Shown piece by piece: positions 31,789 to 42,540 of a stretch of DNA of 64,000 bases (within the stretch, counting starts at the first letter, position 1; the number at the start of each line of letters is the position of its first letter). The notes under the pieces are model-generated. The model saw only the letters and a program-made list of their open reading frames with translations. It did not search any database and was not told the origin of the DNA. Made by a program: the position numbers and the translations under genes. Origin of the DNA: Tolypeutes matacus (Eukaryota; Chordata; Mammalia; Cingulata; Chlamyphoridae); contig JAKSZT010054396.1 of the NCBI GenBank assembly GCA_026826555.1, forward strand, positions 15,016,569 to 15,080,568, given 5' to 3'.

Positions 31789-34111
31789 TTTACCTACACC
31801 ATATACAAAAATTAATTCAGAATGGGTCATTGCTTAAATGTAAGAGCAGAAAATAAAATCTTTTTAACCTTGGGTTAGGCAAAGAATTCTTAGATATGAC
31901 ACAAAAAGCAGTAACGATAAATGTGAAGTTGATAAACTAGACTTCATTAAAATTTAAAGCTTTTGCCTTCTGAAAAATACCATTAGGAAGATAATAAGCC
32001 AAACTAATGATGGGAGAAAATATGTGCAAAACGTATGTTCAATAAAGTATATATGTATCTAGAATATATAAAGACTATTTACAACTCAATAAGACAATCA
32101 AAATTTTAAAAATGGCAAAAACTGAACAGGCACTACACTAATGAAGATATACAAATGGCAAATACATGAAAAAAAAATGCTCATTGGGTACCAGAAAATG
32201 CAAATTAAACACCTACTAGAGGGCTAAAGTTAAAAGACTGTGTTAAAGGTCAGCAAGAATGTGGAGCAGCTATAACCCTTCACTGCTGGTGACAATGTCA
32301 AATAGTAGTATATCCATATCCACTTTAGAAAACAATTTGGCAATTTCTCAAAAAGTTAAACATAAGATTAAACAAAAGTATCATATGACCCAGCCATTCC
32401 ACTTCTAGGTATTTATCTAAGAGAAATGACAGCGTATGTCCACAGACTTTTACACAAATGTTTATAGCAGCTTTATCTATAGTGGTTAAAAACTGGGAAT
32501 AACTCAATTTTCCATCATCAGGTGAGTGGATAAACAAACTGTGGTACATCCATACAATGAAATGCTACTCAGCAATATAATGAATGGATTGTTGATACAG
32601 TGACCAACACAGATGATTCTCAAAATCCTTAAGCCACAGAAAAAGATTACATATATTATTCCATTTATATAAAAGTCTAGAAAATGTAAACTAATTTATG
32701 GAAAGCAGATCAGCGATTGCCTGAGGATGGGAAGTGAGGGACAAAGGGTTGAATTTCAAAGGACCATGAGTAAGTTTTGGGGGTTACAGATATATTCATT
32801 ATCTTTATTGTACTGATAATCTCATGGGTATATACATATGTCAAAACTTATCACATTGTACACTTTAGGTGTGCAGTTTATTGTATACCAACTATACCTC
32901 AATAAAGGTGTTTTTAAAATCTGCAACATGTTCTGTTTTATGTTTAAAAATTTTTTACTCTGGCTGCTGTGAGAATAGACTGAGAGCAGGTTAGAGCAGA
33001 AGCTGGGAGTCGAGTTACAAGGCTGGTGCAGTCATGTGGGCAAGAGATGGAGAGAGGCAGGTGGCCAGGACCAGGGTGGTGGCCGTGGAAATGGAGAAGC
33101 GTGGACAGATTTGAGATACAGTTTGAGACTTAAACAACGAGACTTGCTGGGAGTTTGGATATTAGGCCTGAGGAAAATGGAGAAATCTACAATGGCTACC
33201 CTACTTCTGGGTTGAGCACTGAGTGGCTGGGGAAGCCTGGACAAAAAACAGATTTGTGATGGGGGTGGGCATGGATTGAGAGTTCTCTCTTCATCTACCT
33301 GTGGAGAAGGCTGGGGCTCATCAGAAGGGTCTGGGTAGAGACGAAATTTGGAGCATACCAGCAAATAAATGGCATTTTAAAGCCAAGTGAATGGATGAGC
33401 TCACTTAGGGAGAGAGAATAGAGAATAATTGAGCCCAGGGCACTCCAGCATGAGAGGTCAGTAAAGCTCCCCAGGAAGGAGTTAGAGAAGTACCTGGCTG
33501 GATGAGTTTTCTGTGGCTGCTGTAACAAATTACCACAAACTGGGTGGCTTAGAACAATAGAAATTGACTTTTTATTCCTTTTTCTTTAAAGCTCTTTTAT
33601 TATATTTTGATTAATGTGATTACAGTAGGGAGAAAACTACAGTTGGATGGTGTAACTTAGAGTTTACTCTAACAACTTTATTTATATAATTTACATACCA
33701 TAAATTCACCCTCTCAAAGTGTACAATCCATTAGTTTTCAGCATATTCATAGTGGTGCAACTATCACTAATTTTAGAACACATACATCACCCCCAAAAGA
33801 AACCCTGTACCCATAAGCAGTCACTCCCTCTCCCCACTTCCTCTCAACCCCTGACAACCACTCATCTTTTTGTCTGAATCTGCCTATTCTGGACATTTCA
33901 CAGTAACGGAATAATATAAAACATAGCCTTTTGTGTCTGGCTTCTATCATTTAGCATAATGTTTTCAAGGTTCCTCCATGTTGTAGCATATGTCATTACT
34001 TCATTCCTTTTTATTGCCAAATATTCCATTGTATAGATAGAACACATTTTGTTTATCCATTCTTCAGTTGACAGGCATTTGAGTTGTTTCCACTTCTTGG
34101 CTATTAAGAAT

Positions 34112-34591
34112 TGTTAGAGAAAAACAGTGCTCATTGGGATGCAGAGACTGATGATTGCAGGAAGAAAGTTTATTGGGAAGCTCTCCCAATGGAGGGGGTC
34201 TGAAGAATAGACTTCAGTCCCCCCTCCCCCCCACCAGCATGGCGGGGGTCTGAAGAGAGACTTTAGCCCACCCGTGGAAGGTGGTGGATATGACTTTATA
34301 CAGTACATCAATAGGTGAGGAAACCGAGTACAGCCTGGGGCCAAATGGCTAGAGGGTGTGGGCTAGTAGGTCTTGGAATGCGGGAGGGGTTGGTGGTGTT
34401 TGGGCCTAGAGGGGGTGAAAGCTCTTATCTGCTCCACTTTGTTTATTCTTGGGAGGGGATGGACTGCCTCCTAGCCTGTAGGATATGGCTTGATCAATTG
34501 GTCAGGTGGGTTATGGCTGGAGGCTGCCTTTCTTCAGTTTATGTCACAATCTGTTAATCATTGCAAACCTTGTAAGGGAGAACCTCTAATA
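34112..34591 (-). mobile_element. Solo ERV-like LTR with 5-bp TSD
   Basis: 480 bp bounded by the inverted ends TGTTAGAG and CTCTAATA, with AGAAT directly repeated at 34107-34111 and 34592-34596. It splits an L1 motif (CTATTAAGAAT / TATGCTG). A reversed AATAAA near 34169 suggests minus orientation. Confidence 0.8.
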
Positions 34592-34602
34592 AGAATTATG
34601 CT

Positions 34603-34634
34603 GGGGAAGCGGATGCAGCTCAGTGGCTGAGAGC
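34603..34634 (+). mobile_element. Truncated DAS SINE head
   Basis: Only GGAAGCGGATGCAGCTCAGT and a few more bases remain; no B box or tail. Confidence 0.7.
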
Positions 34635-35286
34635 AGAAATCGACATTTTTTACAATTCTGGAGGCCCTGCAATCAAGGTGTGGGCAGGGCCACACATCCT
34701 TTGGAGGCTCTTGGGAGAATCCGGTCTTTCCTTCCCACTTCTGGTGGCTTTCTGAATTCCTTGACTTGTGGCCGCATGGCTCCAATCTCTGCCTCTGTGG
34801 TCACATGGCCTCCTCTTCTGTCAAACCTCCCTCTGCCTCCCTTTCATAACAAAAATTCAGGATGATCTTCACATCTCAAGACCCTTAACTTAATTACAAC
34901 CACCAAATGTCTTTTTCTCAAATCAGGTAACACCTACGGGTTCTGGAGATTAGGACATGGACTTTTTTGGGGGCTACCATTCAATCCACTGCAAGACTGA
35001 CCGACAGACTGAAGGAATGACTAGGTGAGCATTCCAAGATGGTAGGACTTCCAGTGGCAGGACTTCCCATATCTGGGAAGAGGACTGAGAAGGCCAAGCA
35101 TAGGGTGCAAGAGTCTAGCCTAGAGTCCCAGGCCAGGAGATATAGGACCTAGGCCACAGCTGGCTTGAGCATGTGTGTGAGTCTCTCAGGGAGGGGAGGT
35201 ACTGCAGATAGGGATCTCCCTGGCCCTCCTAGCCCTGACTCAGCATCTGGCATGGGCCATATACACAGCAGCCTAAGTGATCTTTA

Positions 35287-35707
35287 TTTTTTCAATTTTT
35301 AATTTTTTGCAGGATTTATTTATTTCTCTGCCCCCCACCCCCTTTGTTGTTTTGCACTTGCTATCTGCTCTCTGTGTGTTCTTCTGTGTCTGCTTGTCTT
35401 CTCTTTAGGTAGCTCTGGGAACCAATCCTGGGACCATATAGAGTGGAGAGAGGCCCTCAATCTCTTGTGCACCTCAGCTCCCTGGTCTGCTGTGACCCTT
35501 ATTGTCTCTCTTCTGTGTGTCTTTATGTTGCATTGTCTTGCTGTGCCAGCTCTCCGCACGAGACAGCACTCCTGCATGGGCCAGCAGTCTGCATGGGCCA
35601 GCTCTCTGCTTGGGCTAGCTCACCTCACAGACCAGCTTGCTTTTCACCAGGAGGCCCCAGGAATCGAACCCTGGACCTCCTATATGGTAGACAGGAGCCC
35701 ATTTCCC
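35287..35707 (-). mobile_element. Long composite tRNA-type SINE (about 420 bp) with TSD
   Basis: On the minus strand: a DAS-like head (35707-35640), a linker of repeated GGCCCATGC-type units, a second tRNA-like head (about 35480-35405) and an A-rich tail. A perfect 14-bp TSD, CTAAGTGATCTTTA, at 35273-35286 and 35708-35721 shows the whole composite inserted as one unit. Confidence 0.9.
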
Positions 35708-36046
35708 CTAAGTGATCTTTAAAATGCAAATCTGTTCCTATCTTTCTCCAATGTAAAACCTTCAATAGCTTCCCACAGCTTCTGGCCAAAGATAAATATC
35801 CTCGTAACCTACAAAACCTGGAGGTTCTGGCCCCAGCCTACTCCTGCAGCCTTGTCCCATATCTCCCATCCCTGCTATCTGCCTCCAGGCTCATGATTCC
35901 TCCTGCCCTGGGGCCTTGACCTGTTCCCTCTGCCTGGAGGGCTTTTCTTCCACCTGCTTCAGCGAGTTCCACAAGACTTCAGATCTCAACCCAGGTGTCC
36001 CTTCTTCAGGGAATTCTCCCTTGGTTCTCTGGTCCAGGAGATAAAA

Positions 36047-36722
36047 TGTGTGATATTAATTCTGATACTGAGCAAAAGCAGGTTCTTTACTCCCGATGTG
36101 CTATAAAGACCAATTTCTGCGACATCAGGGTTTCAAAGAGAGAGTTTATTTGTTTGCAGAAGCAAAGGAGGTCAGTGGCCTTGTGGCCCTCAAAACTGTC
36201 TCCTGGATCTGCAGAAACTCTAATATTTATAACCTCAGGGGCTAATGAATAATTGGGGTGGAGCTAGGTACAGGTTCCTTCATTAATAAACATTAAGGGG
36301 CTGAACAGGATGGGGGCGGGTACCAAACCAGGGTGAGTCACAAGGATCAGGGATAGGAGTATATAGAACAAAGGTTGGTTGCAAAGTTTTTCATATGGGT
36401 ATTAAACTCATGATGGGTGGAGTAATTGCCATAATAATAGTAAGCATACACAAGGGTGAGCCTAGTACCTAGTAACCATAAACAGGGATGAGACCTGTTT
36501 ATTTATTTATTTATTTATTTATTTATTTTAAAGATTTTATTTATTCATTTATCCCCCCCTTGCTGCTTGTGCTCGCTGGGTCAGCTAACCACGCCGTGCG
36601 GGCGGGCTTGCCTTCACCAGGAGGCCCCAGGAACCAAACCCGGGGCCTCCCATATGGTAAACGGGAGCCCTACTGATTGAGCCACAGCCGCTTCCCTAGA
36701 CCTGTTTAGAATGACCATCACA
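36047..36722 (-). mobile_element. ERV-like LTR (probable), carrying a SINE
   Basis: Inserted in L2. Ends are approximately TGTGAT and ATCACA, inverted. TTTATT at about 36147 would be a minus-strand AATAAA. TSD not clear; boundaries approximate. Confidence 0.5.
36502..36697 (-). mobile_element. DAS-type SINE, long form, with perfect TSD
   Basis: TSD AGACCTGTTTA at 36491-36501 and 36698-36708. Its tail carries an expanded (ATTT)n of about 8 units on +. Confidence 0.93.
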
Positions 36723-37033
36723 ATGGCAGGTCTAGGCTAAGTCTAGCCAGTTTCAGTAATTTCAGATATTAGCTTTTGGCTATTGGTAAAATAAAGGCAA
36801 CAATATAATGATTTAGTAATCATAATTATTTGTTGACTCTTAACCCTAGGTATAATTCTCATGGCATCCTGTTCTTATTTTACATAACACTATCAAAGTT
36901 TGTAATTTTGTACATATTTGTAAGATTATTTTATTAGTGTTTGTCTCCATCGCTAGAGTGTAAGCACCTTAAGGGAAAGGTTTGTATTATTCACTACTGT
37001 AGCCCAAATGCCTTGTCCTGCACTTGGCACACA

Positions 37034-38118
37034 GAAGGGGTATGTGGTGGCTTTAAAATATGTCTGCAAATTCCTTGACACTCTTCCCAGCAAGAGGTAG
37101 AGTCTAACTGACCTATCTTTAAATATGGGCTGACCCAGTTGAGGCAGGTTAATATAGGAAAGGGGAAAACTTGGGTCACAGCTGAAGACCTGGTAGACAT
37201 CATGGCTGGCAGACAACATGGCTGACAGACAACATGCCCGACAGACCGCATGGCTGTGAGATCCCACCTGAAAACGTCCTGAGAAGAAGGCTGCCAGAAA
37301 GACTCTGCGAGATCCCAGCCACGAGATCTCATCTGGAAAAACAGGATCCCGTTTGACCCACACGATCCCGTTGGGTCAAGGGAAAGCCCCGGATACCCTC
37401 AAAAGTCCTCACCCTTGACCCCCTGAGAAATGATAGGTGGGGCAACCAATCAGAACAGCAAACAGCTGAGGCCCCACCCCAACATTAGGAAGGGGGAGGA
37501 GGAAAGACTTTAAAAAGCCCTGACCTGAGGCCCCATGCACACATCTCATTCTGCAGCACACCTGTGGTCCATGCCTTAGACTGTGTACTTCTCTTGTTTT
37601 CTTGTTTCTTAATAAACTCTTTACTCCCTTCCCTACCCTATGGCGTGTCCTTAAGTTCTTTTATGTGACATAAGCCAAGAATTTAGAAGCCCAGAACCCA
37701 GAGCTATCTGGTAACACAATGACTTGCATCTAATCAATAGAATGTGGCAGAAGTGATGCTGTGTGATGCCTGAGGCTAGGCCATAAAAGGTAGCAGGGCT
37801 TCCTCCTGGCTTGCTCTCCCTTTTAGAACCCAGTTGGCATGCATGAGGAAGGCCAGGCCACATGTAGGTATCCCAGCTAAAAGCCTCATTGAGCTCCTAG
37901 CCCACAGCCATCAGCAACTGCCAGTCATGTAGTGGAGGAAGCCTTTGAGATGATTTCAGCCTCAGCCACCATTTGACTTCAACCACAGGAGAGACCGAGT
38001 GAGAACTACCTAGTTGATCCCAGTAACTTCCAGAACCATGACAGAGAAAAACAAACCATTGTTATTATTACACAAACCACTAAGTTTGGGGTGATTTGTT
38101 ATGTAGCAATAGATAGTA
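37034..38118 (+). mobile_element. MaLR-like LTR split by an ERV LTR
   Basis: Left part 37034-37139 (TCTGCAAATTCCTTGACACT). Right part 37717-38118 (CTAATCAATAGAATGTGGCA, ending AAACCACTAAGTTTGGGGTG). Confidence 0.65.
37140..37716 (+). mobile_element. Solo ERV class I-like LTR
   Basis: 577 bp beginning TGAGGCAG and ending GGTAACA, flanked by 4-bp CAGT (37136-37139) and CAAT (37717-37720). Internal LTR signals: CCAAT box at 37446-37450, TTTAAAAAG TATA-like box near 37510 and AATAAA at 37611-37616. A 4-bp duplication suits gammaretrovirus-like elements. No gag, pol or env sequence is present. Confidence 0.8.
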
Positions 38119-38539
38119 TGGTGGTTTGGAGCTATACATACCCCAGAAAAACATGTTCTTAAATCTAATCCACTCTTGTGGATGTAAACTCATTGTAAGC
38201 AGGACGTTTTGAAGAGGCTACTTTAGTTAAGTTGTGACCCGCCTCATTCAGGATGGGTCTTAATCCTATTACATGTATCCTTTATAAATGGTATGAATAA
38301 AGAGAGAAAGAAAACTACGGAAATAGCGAAACCTGGAAGAGAAGGGAGAGACCAGCAGGTGCCTCCTGGCAGAGGAGCCAAGGATCACTGGCAGCCGGTC
38401 TTTGAGAATAAAGCATTGCCTTGATGATGCCTTAATTTGGACTTTCTTTTAGCCTTAAAATTGTAAACTAATAAATTTCCATTGTTTAATCCAATGCATT
38501 TCATGGTATCTTCTTTAAGCAGCCTAGGAAACTAAAACA
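38119..38539 (+). mobile_element. MaLR-like solo LTR
   Basis: Begins TGGTGGTTTGGAGCTAT, ends CCTAGGAAACTAAAACA. Includes GATGGGTCTTAATCCTATTA and CCTTGATGATGCCTTAATTT, laid out like MST/MLT LTRs. Confidence 0.65.
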
Positions 38540-39911
38540 GATAAGCTAGGACAGGGTCCAATAAATATTTATTGAAGGAATAAATGTGGATAGGTCTGGC
38601 TGAAGGAAAATTGCCTTTGCTTTAGCTCTGGGCAAATTTCAGTAGACAACTCTTAGTTTCCCTTTGCTCAACAGGTCCTGGATCCTGGAAGCCCCAATTT
38701 AGAAACTCAAAGGTCTGTACTCCTCATACCCACTCAAGGGAAGACTAGCAGAAACTCTACCCAAGGCAGAGAACATGGTGAGGCCATCAAAAGTTATCTC
38801 TGACAGGGACCTCAGAGATCATTCTTTTCATTGGAGCTTCTTAATCTTGGCCCCATGGATGGTTTCAAGGGAGCAAAAACATATATAACATATAGGCATT
38901 TTCCACGGGAGAGGGTCTCTGGATCCTAACTTTCATCAGATTCTCAAAAGAGTCTATGTCCCAAAACTCTTAAGAACTCCTCATCTAGTTCAACTGTCTC
39001 AATTTCTAGGTTAAGAAACTGAAGACACTTCATTTTCTGTTAATAAGATGGACTGGGTACCCTGAGCAAGCCTCCTTCTGAAAACAAATTCTGGATAAAA
39101 GAAAAGACACTTTCTTACATGCATTTATGAGCTGGTAAGAAAATAAGGAATACTAGGGCCAAAAATCTCAAGAACCCAGACAGCTAAGCTAAGCAATGAA
39201 AGCAACTTTTGCCTTGAGGACATTTTTATATTTTAATTCAGTAAACGTGAACTTGAGTTTTCATGGTCTCATGGAGGTTGGGTGTTTGGAGAGAAACCAG
39301 AGGTGAGCCAGTAACTGGCTCTCCAACAAAAGAACAACAACAAAAAAAACACAAAACAAAATACCCTGTTTTTAGCATTTGTTGATTTCCTTGGTATAAA
39401 TACTTCTACCGTGGCCGATTTCAAGCCGTCAGTGATTCTAAGAACTGGCATGCAAAATTTCTGAATATTCAACAATTGGTTCTTGTGAGCTGGTAGGAGT
39501 TGGTTTCTGGCACACTACTAAGAAAAACTCAGGGCCCTTCAAGGTGAGAAGTATAATAAAACCTTCCTGCATGAGACTGGGACTTCAGTGAATGAAGGAA
39601 CTAGATATAAGTACCACTACCTCCCAACAGACTGCAAAGATAAATGCCTGTCTTAAATGACCTGGTCTCAGGAGAAAAGAAAACATCCCTTGAGAATTTA
39701 TAACCATAAGCCATCCCTGGTGAATTTGAAGCCCAAATTCACACCATTTGTGCGATCTGAAAAATTTAAACCATGTATTTAATTTAAAGTGAGCCCAGTC
39801 TGGTAATACCCACAAGTACCTGGAAGAATTAAATGCAAACCCTCCTGGGAAAGCCCACCATTATCCCAAGCCTCAAAGAATTTCCACAGATAAATTTAAA
39901 AGAAATGAGTA
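38540..39911. other. Intergenic, no feature recognised
   Basis: AT-rich sequence without a clear repeat or exon. Confidence 0.5.
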
Positions 39912-40193
39912 GGGAAGCGGCTGTGGCTCAATCTATTGGGCTCCTGTCTACCACATGGGAGGCCCTGGGTTTGATTCCTAGGGTCTCCTGGTGAAGGCAA
40001 GCTGGCCTGCGCCCGCAGAGAGCTGACAACCCATGGCGGATGACGCAGCAAGATGACACAACAAAGGGAGACAAGCAGACACAGAAGAACGCACAGCAAG
40101 TGGATACAGAGAGCAGATAGCGAGTGCAAGCAGCAGGGGGCGGGGATTAAATAAATAGATAGATAGATTATTAAGAAACAAGAAAAGAAAAAA
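39912..40193 (+). mobile_element. Long DAS-type SINE with extended tail
   Basis: Head GGGAAGCGGCTGTGGCTCAA, a body with GCAAGATGACACAACAAAGG, then (ATAG)n-type repeats and A-rich tail. Probable TSD AAAAGAAATGAGTA (39898) versus an A-rich GTA at about 40199; not clean. Confidence 0.88.
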
Positions 40194-41144
40194 AAAGTAC
40201 ACAAACTGACATGGATTGTGGACATGCTACCAAAAACAAACAAACAAACAAACAAAAGAAATGGGTATCTCCTAGTCAAAAATCACTAAGCTCTCTGGGA
40301 AACAACAGATAGCAGAAACAAATTTGCATAGACTCCAGATATTGGCATTAACAATTAATACAAAATATCTGTGTTTAAATTACTTAAAATTAAAAGAGAA
40401 GTTTGAAAATTTGAGCAGGGAAGATGAGACTCTGAATAAGGACCAAGTATATTTGAAAAAGAACCAAATAGAATGTCCATCTAGAAATTTAAAATATAAT
40501 AATTAAATCTACAAATTTAATGGTCTTGTTTAGAACAGAATAGACACAATTGACAGATTCAGTCTCTTTTTTGCCACCTAATCCGTGCATTTAAGAAGTT
40601 TTTGTTGTTGTTTTAAATCTAGAATATGTAGTTGTTTTCAGAAGGAGGGTCAGTAGTCAGGGTACCTAGACTACCATACTATTAGAAGTGTTCCCACGTG
40701 GTTGGACTAGATCAGTGATTTTTTGGGGACATGGACTCTAATGGACACTTTGGTTCCCTGTCCAGATCCCCTTGGATTTCTTTTTCCAACTCTATGCACC
40801 CATCCCTTCTTTAAGCTTTGCTCAAGGATTACCCTTGGGCACAGAGCCTCCTTGTCCCTTAGGAGAGCTGAAGGGCCTGGGAGTTTATGCCCTCCCTCCT
40901 CTACACCCACCCATAGGCTGCCTGGCCCATGCCCAGTGACTGACTGCTGTAAGAATACAAATGTCCAGTTACTTTGTCTTGAGTAGGGACAGACCCTTAG
41001 GTGCAATTTCTACACCTGAATGCCCCACAGGACCAGGCGGAGTGTGGAACTTCACACAAAACCGCACCCTCTCCTGGCTTCTTCCCTCCTCTTTCTTGCT
41101 TCCTCTACTCCCTTACGGTCTCTCCTGGGAACATTTCTTTAGTA
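40194..41144. other. Intergenic, no feature recognised
   Basis: Contains a short CAAA-repeat at about 40233-40256; otherwise unremarkable. Confidence 0.5.
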
Positions 41145-41600
41145 AATGACTGTATTGGTTTCCTAGGCTTGCTTTAATCCACCAATTTGGTGGATTAAAA
41201 CAAGGGAAATTTATTCTCTCACAGTTTTGGAGGCTAGAAGTGCAAAATCAAGGTGTTGGCTATGCGCCCTCTGAAGGCTCTGGGGAGGCACCCTTTCCTG
41301 TCTCTTGCTGGCTTCCGGTGCTCTGGGCAATCCTTGGCATTCCATGGCTTGTAGCTGCATCACTCCAACCTTCACCTCTGTCTTCACAGGGCCTTCTCCT
41401 CTGTGTGTCCGTGTATCTCTGTGCCCTCTCCTCTTCTATTTAGGACACCAGTCATTAGATTTCAGGTCACCGTAATCCAGGATGATTTCATCTGGAGATC
41501 CTTAATTACAGCTGCCAAGACCCTATTCCCAAATACGGTCACATTCTGAGGTTCCAGGTGGACATGAATTTGGGGGGACACAACTCAACCCAGTACAATC
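41145..41600 (-). mobile_element. MaLR-like LTR
   Basis: TATTGGTTTCCTAGGCTTGC at the left and TTTGGGGGGACACAACTCAA at the right match the reversed ends of this LTR class. Confidence 0.7.
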
Positions 41601-41670
41601 ACTTACACATGAATCTTCACCTCAAGGTTTGCTTCTGGGAAAACCTGACCTACAACACGGATTGCTTTGA

Positions 41671-41770
41671 TTTTTTTTTTTTTTTTTTTAACCGGGAGGT
41701 CCCGGGGATCGAACCCGGGTCCCTCCATATGGGAGACGGACGCCCAACCAGTTGAGCCACATCCGACCCC
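41671..41770 (-). mobile_element. DAS-type SINE with perfect TSD
   Basis: Short form. TSD CGGATTGCTTTGA at 41658-41670 and 41771-41783. Confidence 0.95.
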
Positions 41771-42189
41771 CGGATTGCTTTGAGAATCAGATGAAAGTTA
41801 TAGACCCTGTCCCTAGAAAATTATACATACGCATACTCAAATTGTATAAATTTTTACCCCCCTAAAGTCATCATGGACTCAAGATTAATACTTTCAAACA
41901 AGATGATCTCTGGGAATCTTCCCCCTCACCCCCCATCCCACCCACCCCAGATATCTCTTCCCTGGCTTTCTGGGACCCTCCCTTTAGGTGAGTTTGAGGA
42001 GCTTAAATCTTTGGGTTTCTGAATTGTGGTTCCCAGGAGTCTGAGCTCCAATATCCTTTTAATAAACTCCTTTTCTGTTTAGTTAGTGTTGGTTTCTGTT
42101 GCCCTCTGCTAAGAATCTTAACAGATACGCTGCCACCTGCTTTATCTTCCAGCAGCTTCTGACCATGCTGTTTTTCATCATTTCTCTTC

Positions 42190-42540
42190 TGACTTGAGTA
42201 CCTTTGCTCTTCCTTTCTGTCCAACTGCCATTCAGTTCCTAAAAACTCAGCTCTGACATCACCTTCTCTAGGAAGCCTTCCCTGAGACCCCACATCAGGA
42301 TGTGCCCCAGAAGGAACCCAAGAAACAGAGCCCCCCCACCCCACCCCAACCCATACTTGTTACTGTCGCTGCCTTTACCTCAAGTATTACAGCGATGTTT
42401 ACGGGTCCATCTCTCCCACCGTGGGGTAAGTTCCTCAGCGGTAGGGATTGTGCTTCGTTCTTTTTCTGCACTTCCAGCACATAGTGCAGGGGGCCTGGTA
42501 CATAGTAAAAGCTAAAACTATTTGTAGTGGATGAATGAAT
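42190..42540 (+). repeat. L2 3' end
   Basis: TCTAGGAAGCCTTCCCTGAG at 42268 and GTAGGGATTGTGCTTCGTTC at about 42440 are characteristic L2 3' segments. Confidence 0.7.

Larger units (their letters stand above)
30205..32935 (+). mobile_element. 5'-truncated L1, ORF2 to 3' end, degenerate
   Basis: The plus strand carries ORF2 text (AAAACTCCAGGCCTAGATGA, the RT region), later CATACAATGAAATGCTACTC at 32550 and a 3'UTR ending AATAAAGGTGTTTTTAAAA. Many stops and frameshifts; not coding. Interrupted by a SINE (30693-30836), and an LTR U5 scrap replaces part of ORF2 (31711-31788). Confidence 0.85.
29640..33490 (+). repeat. L2-like ancient repeat interrupted by an L1
   Basis: The left part (about 29640-30200) has typical text such as GGCTTCCCTGATGCATAATC and GCACTGCCAAGGCCCTGCAG. 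The right part resumes at about 32950 with TTACTCTGGCTGCTGTGAGA. The L1 at 30205-32935 separates them. Family named by resemblance. Confidence 0.55.
33575..34634 (-). mobile_element. L1 3' end insertion carrying an LTR and a SINE head
   Basis: A reverse L1 3' fragment (for example CATTCTTCAGTTGACAGGCA at about 34057) flanked by AGAAATTGACTTTTT (33559) and AGAAATCGACATTTTT (34635). An LTR and a truncated SINE head lie inside the repeat pair. Confidence 0.7.
33500..34997 (-). mobile_element. MaLR-like LTR split by a composite insertion
   Basis: The left half (33503-33574: GCTGCTGTAACAAATTACCA) and right half (about 34652-34997: ATTCTGGAGGCCCTGCAATC; ATTAGGACATGGACTTTTTT) form one reverse LTR, separated by 33575-34634. 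Confidence 0.7.
35722..37030 (+). repeat. L2 element interrupted by an LTR
   Basis: The left part includes CAATAGCTTCCCACAGCTTC and GGGCCTTGACCTGTTCCCTC. The right part, at about 36840-37030, includes TAGAGTGTAAGCACCTTAAG and CCTGCACTTGGCACACAGAA. Confidence 0.7.

Noticed and set aside
34112..37716. Possible ERV provirus formed by the LTRs in this stretch
   Set aside because: The three LTRs differ in sequence and orientation, sit in separate host repeats and have no gag, pol or env between them.
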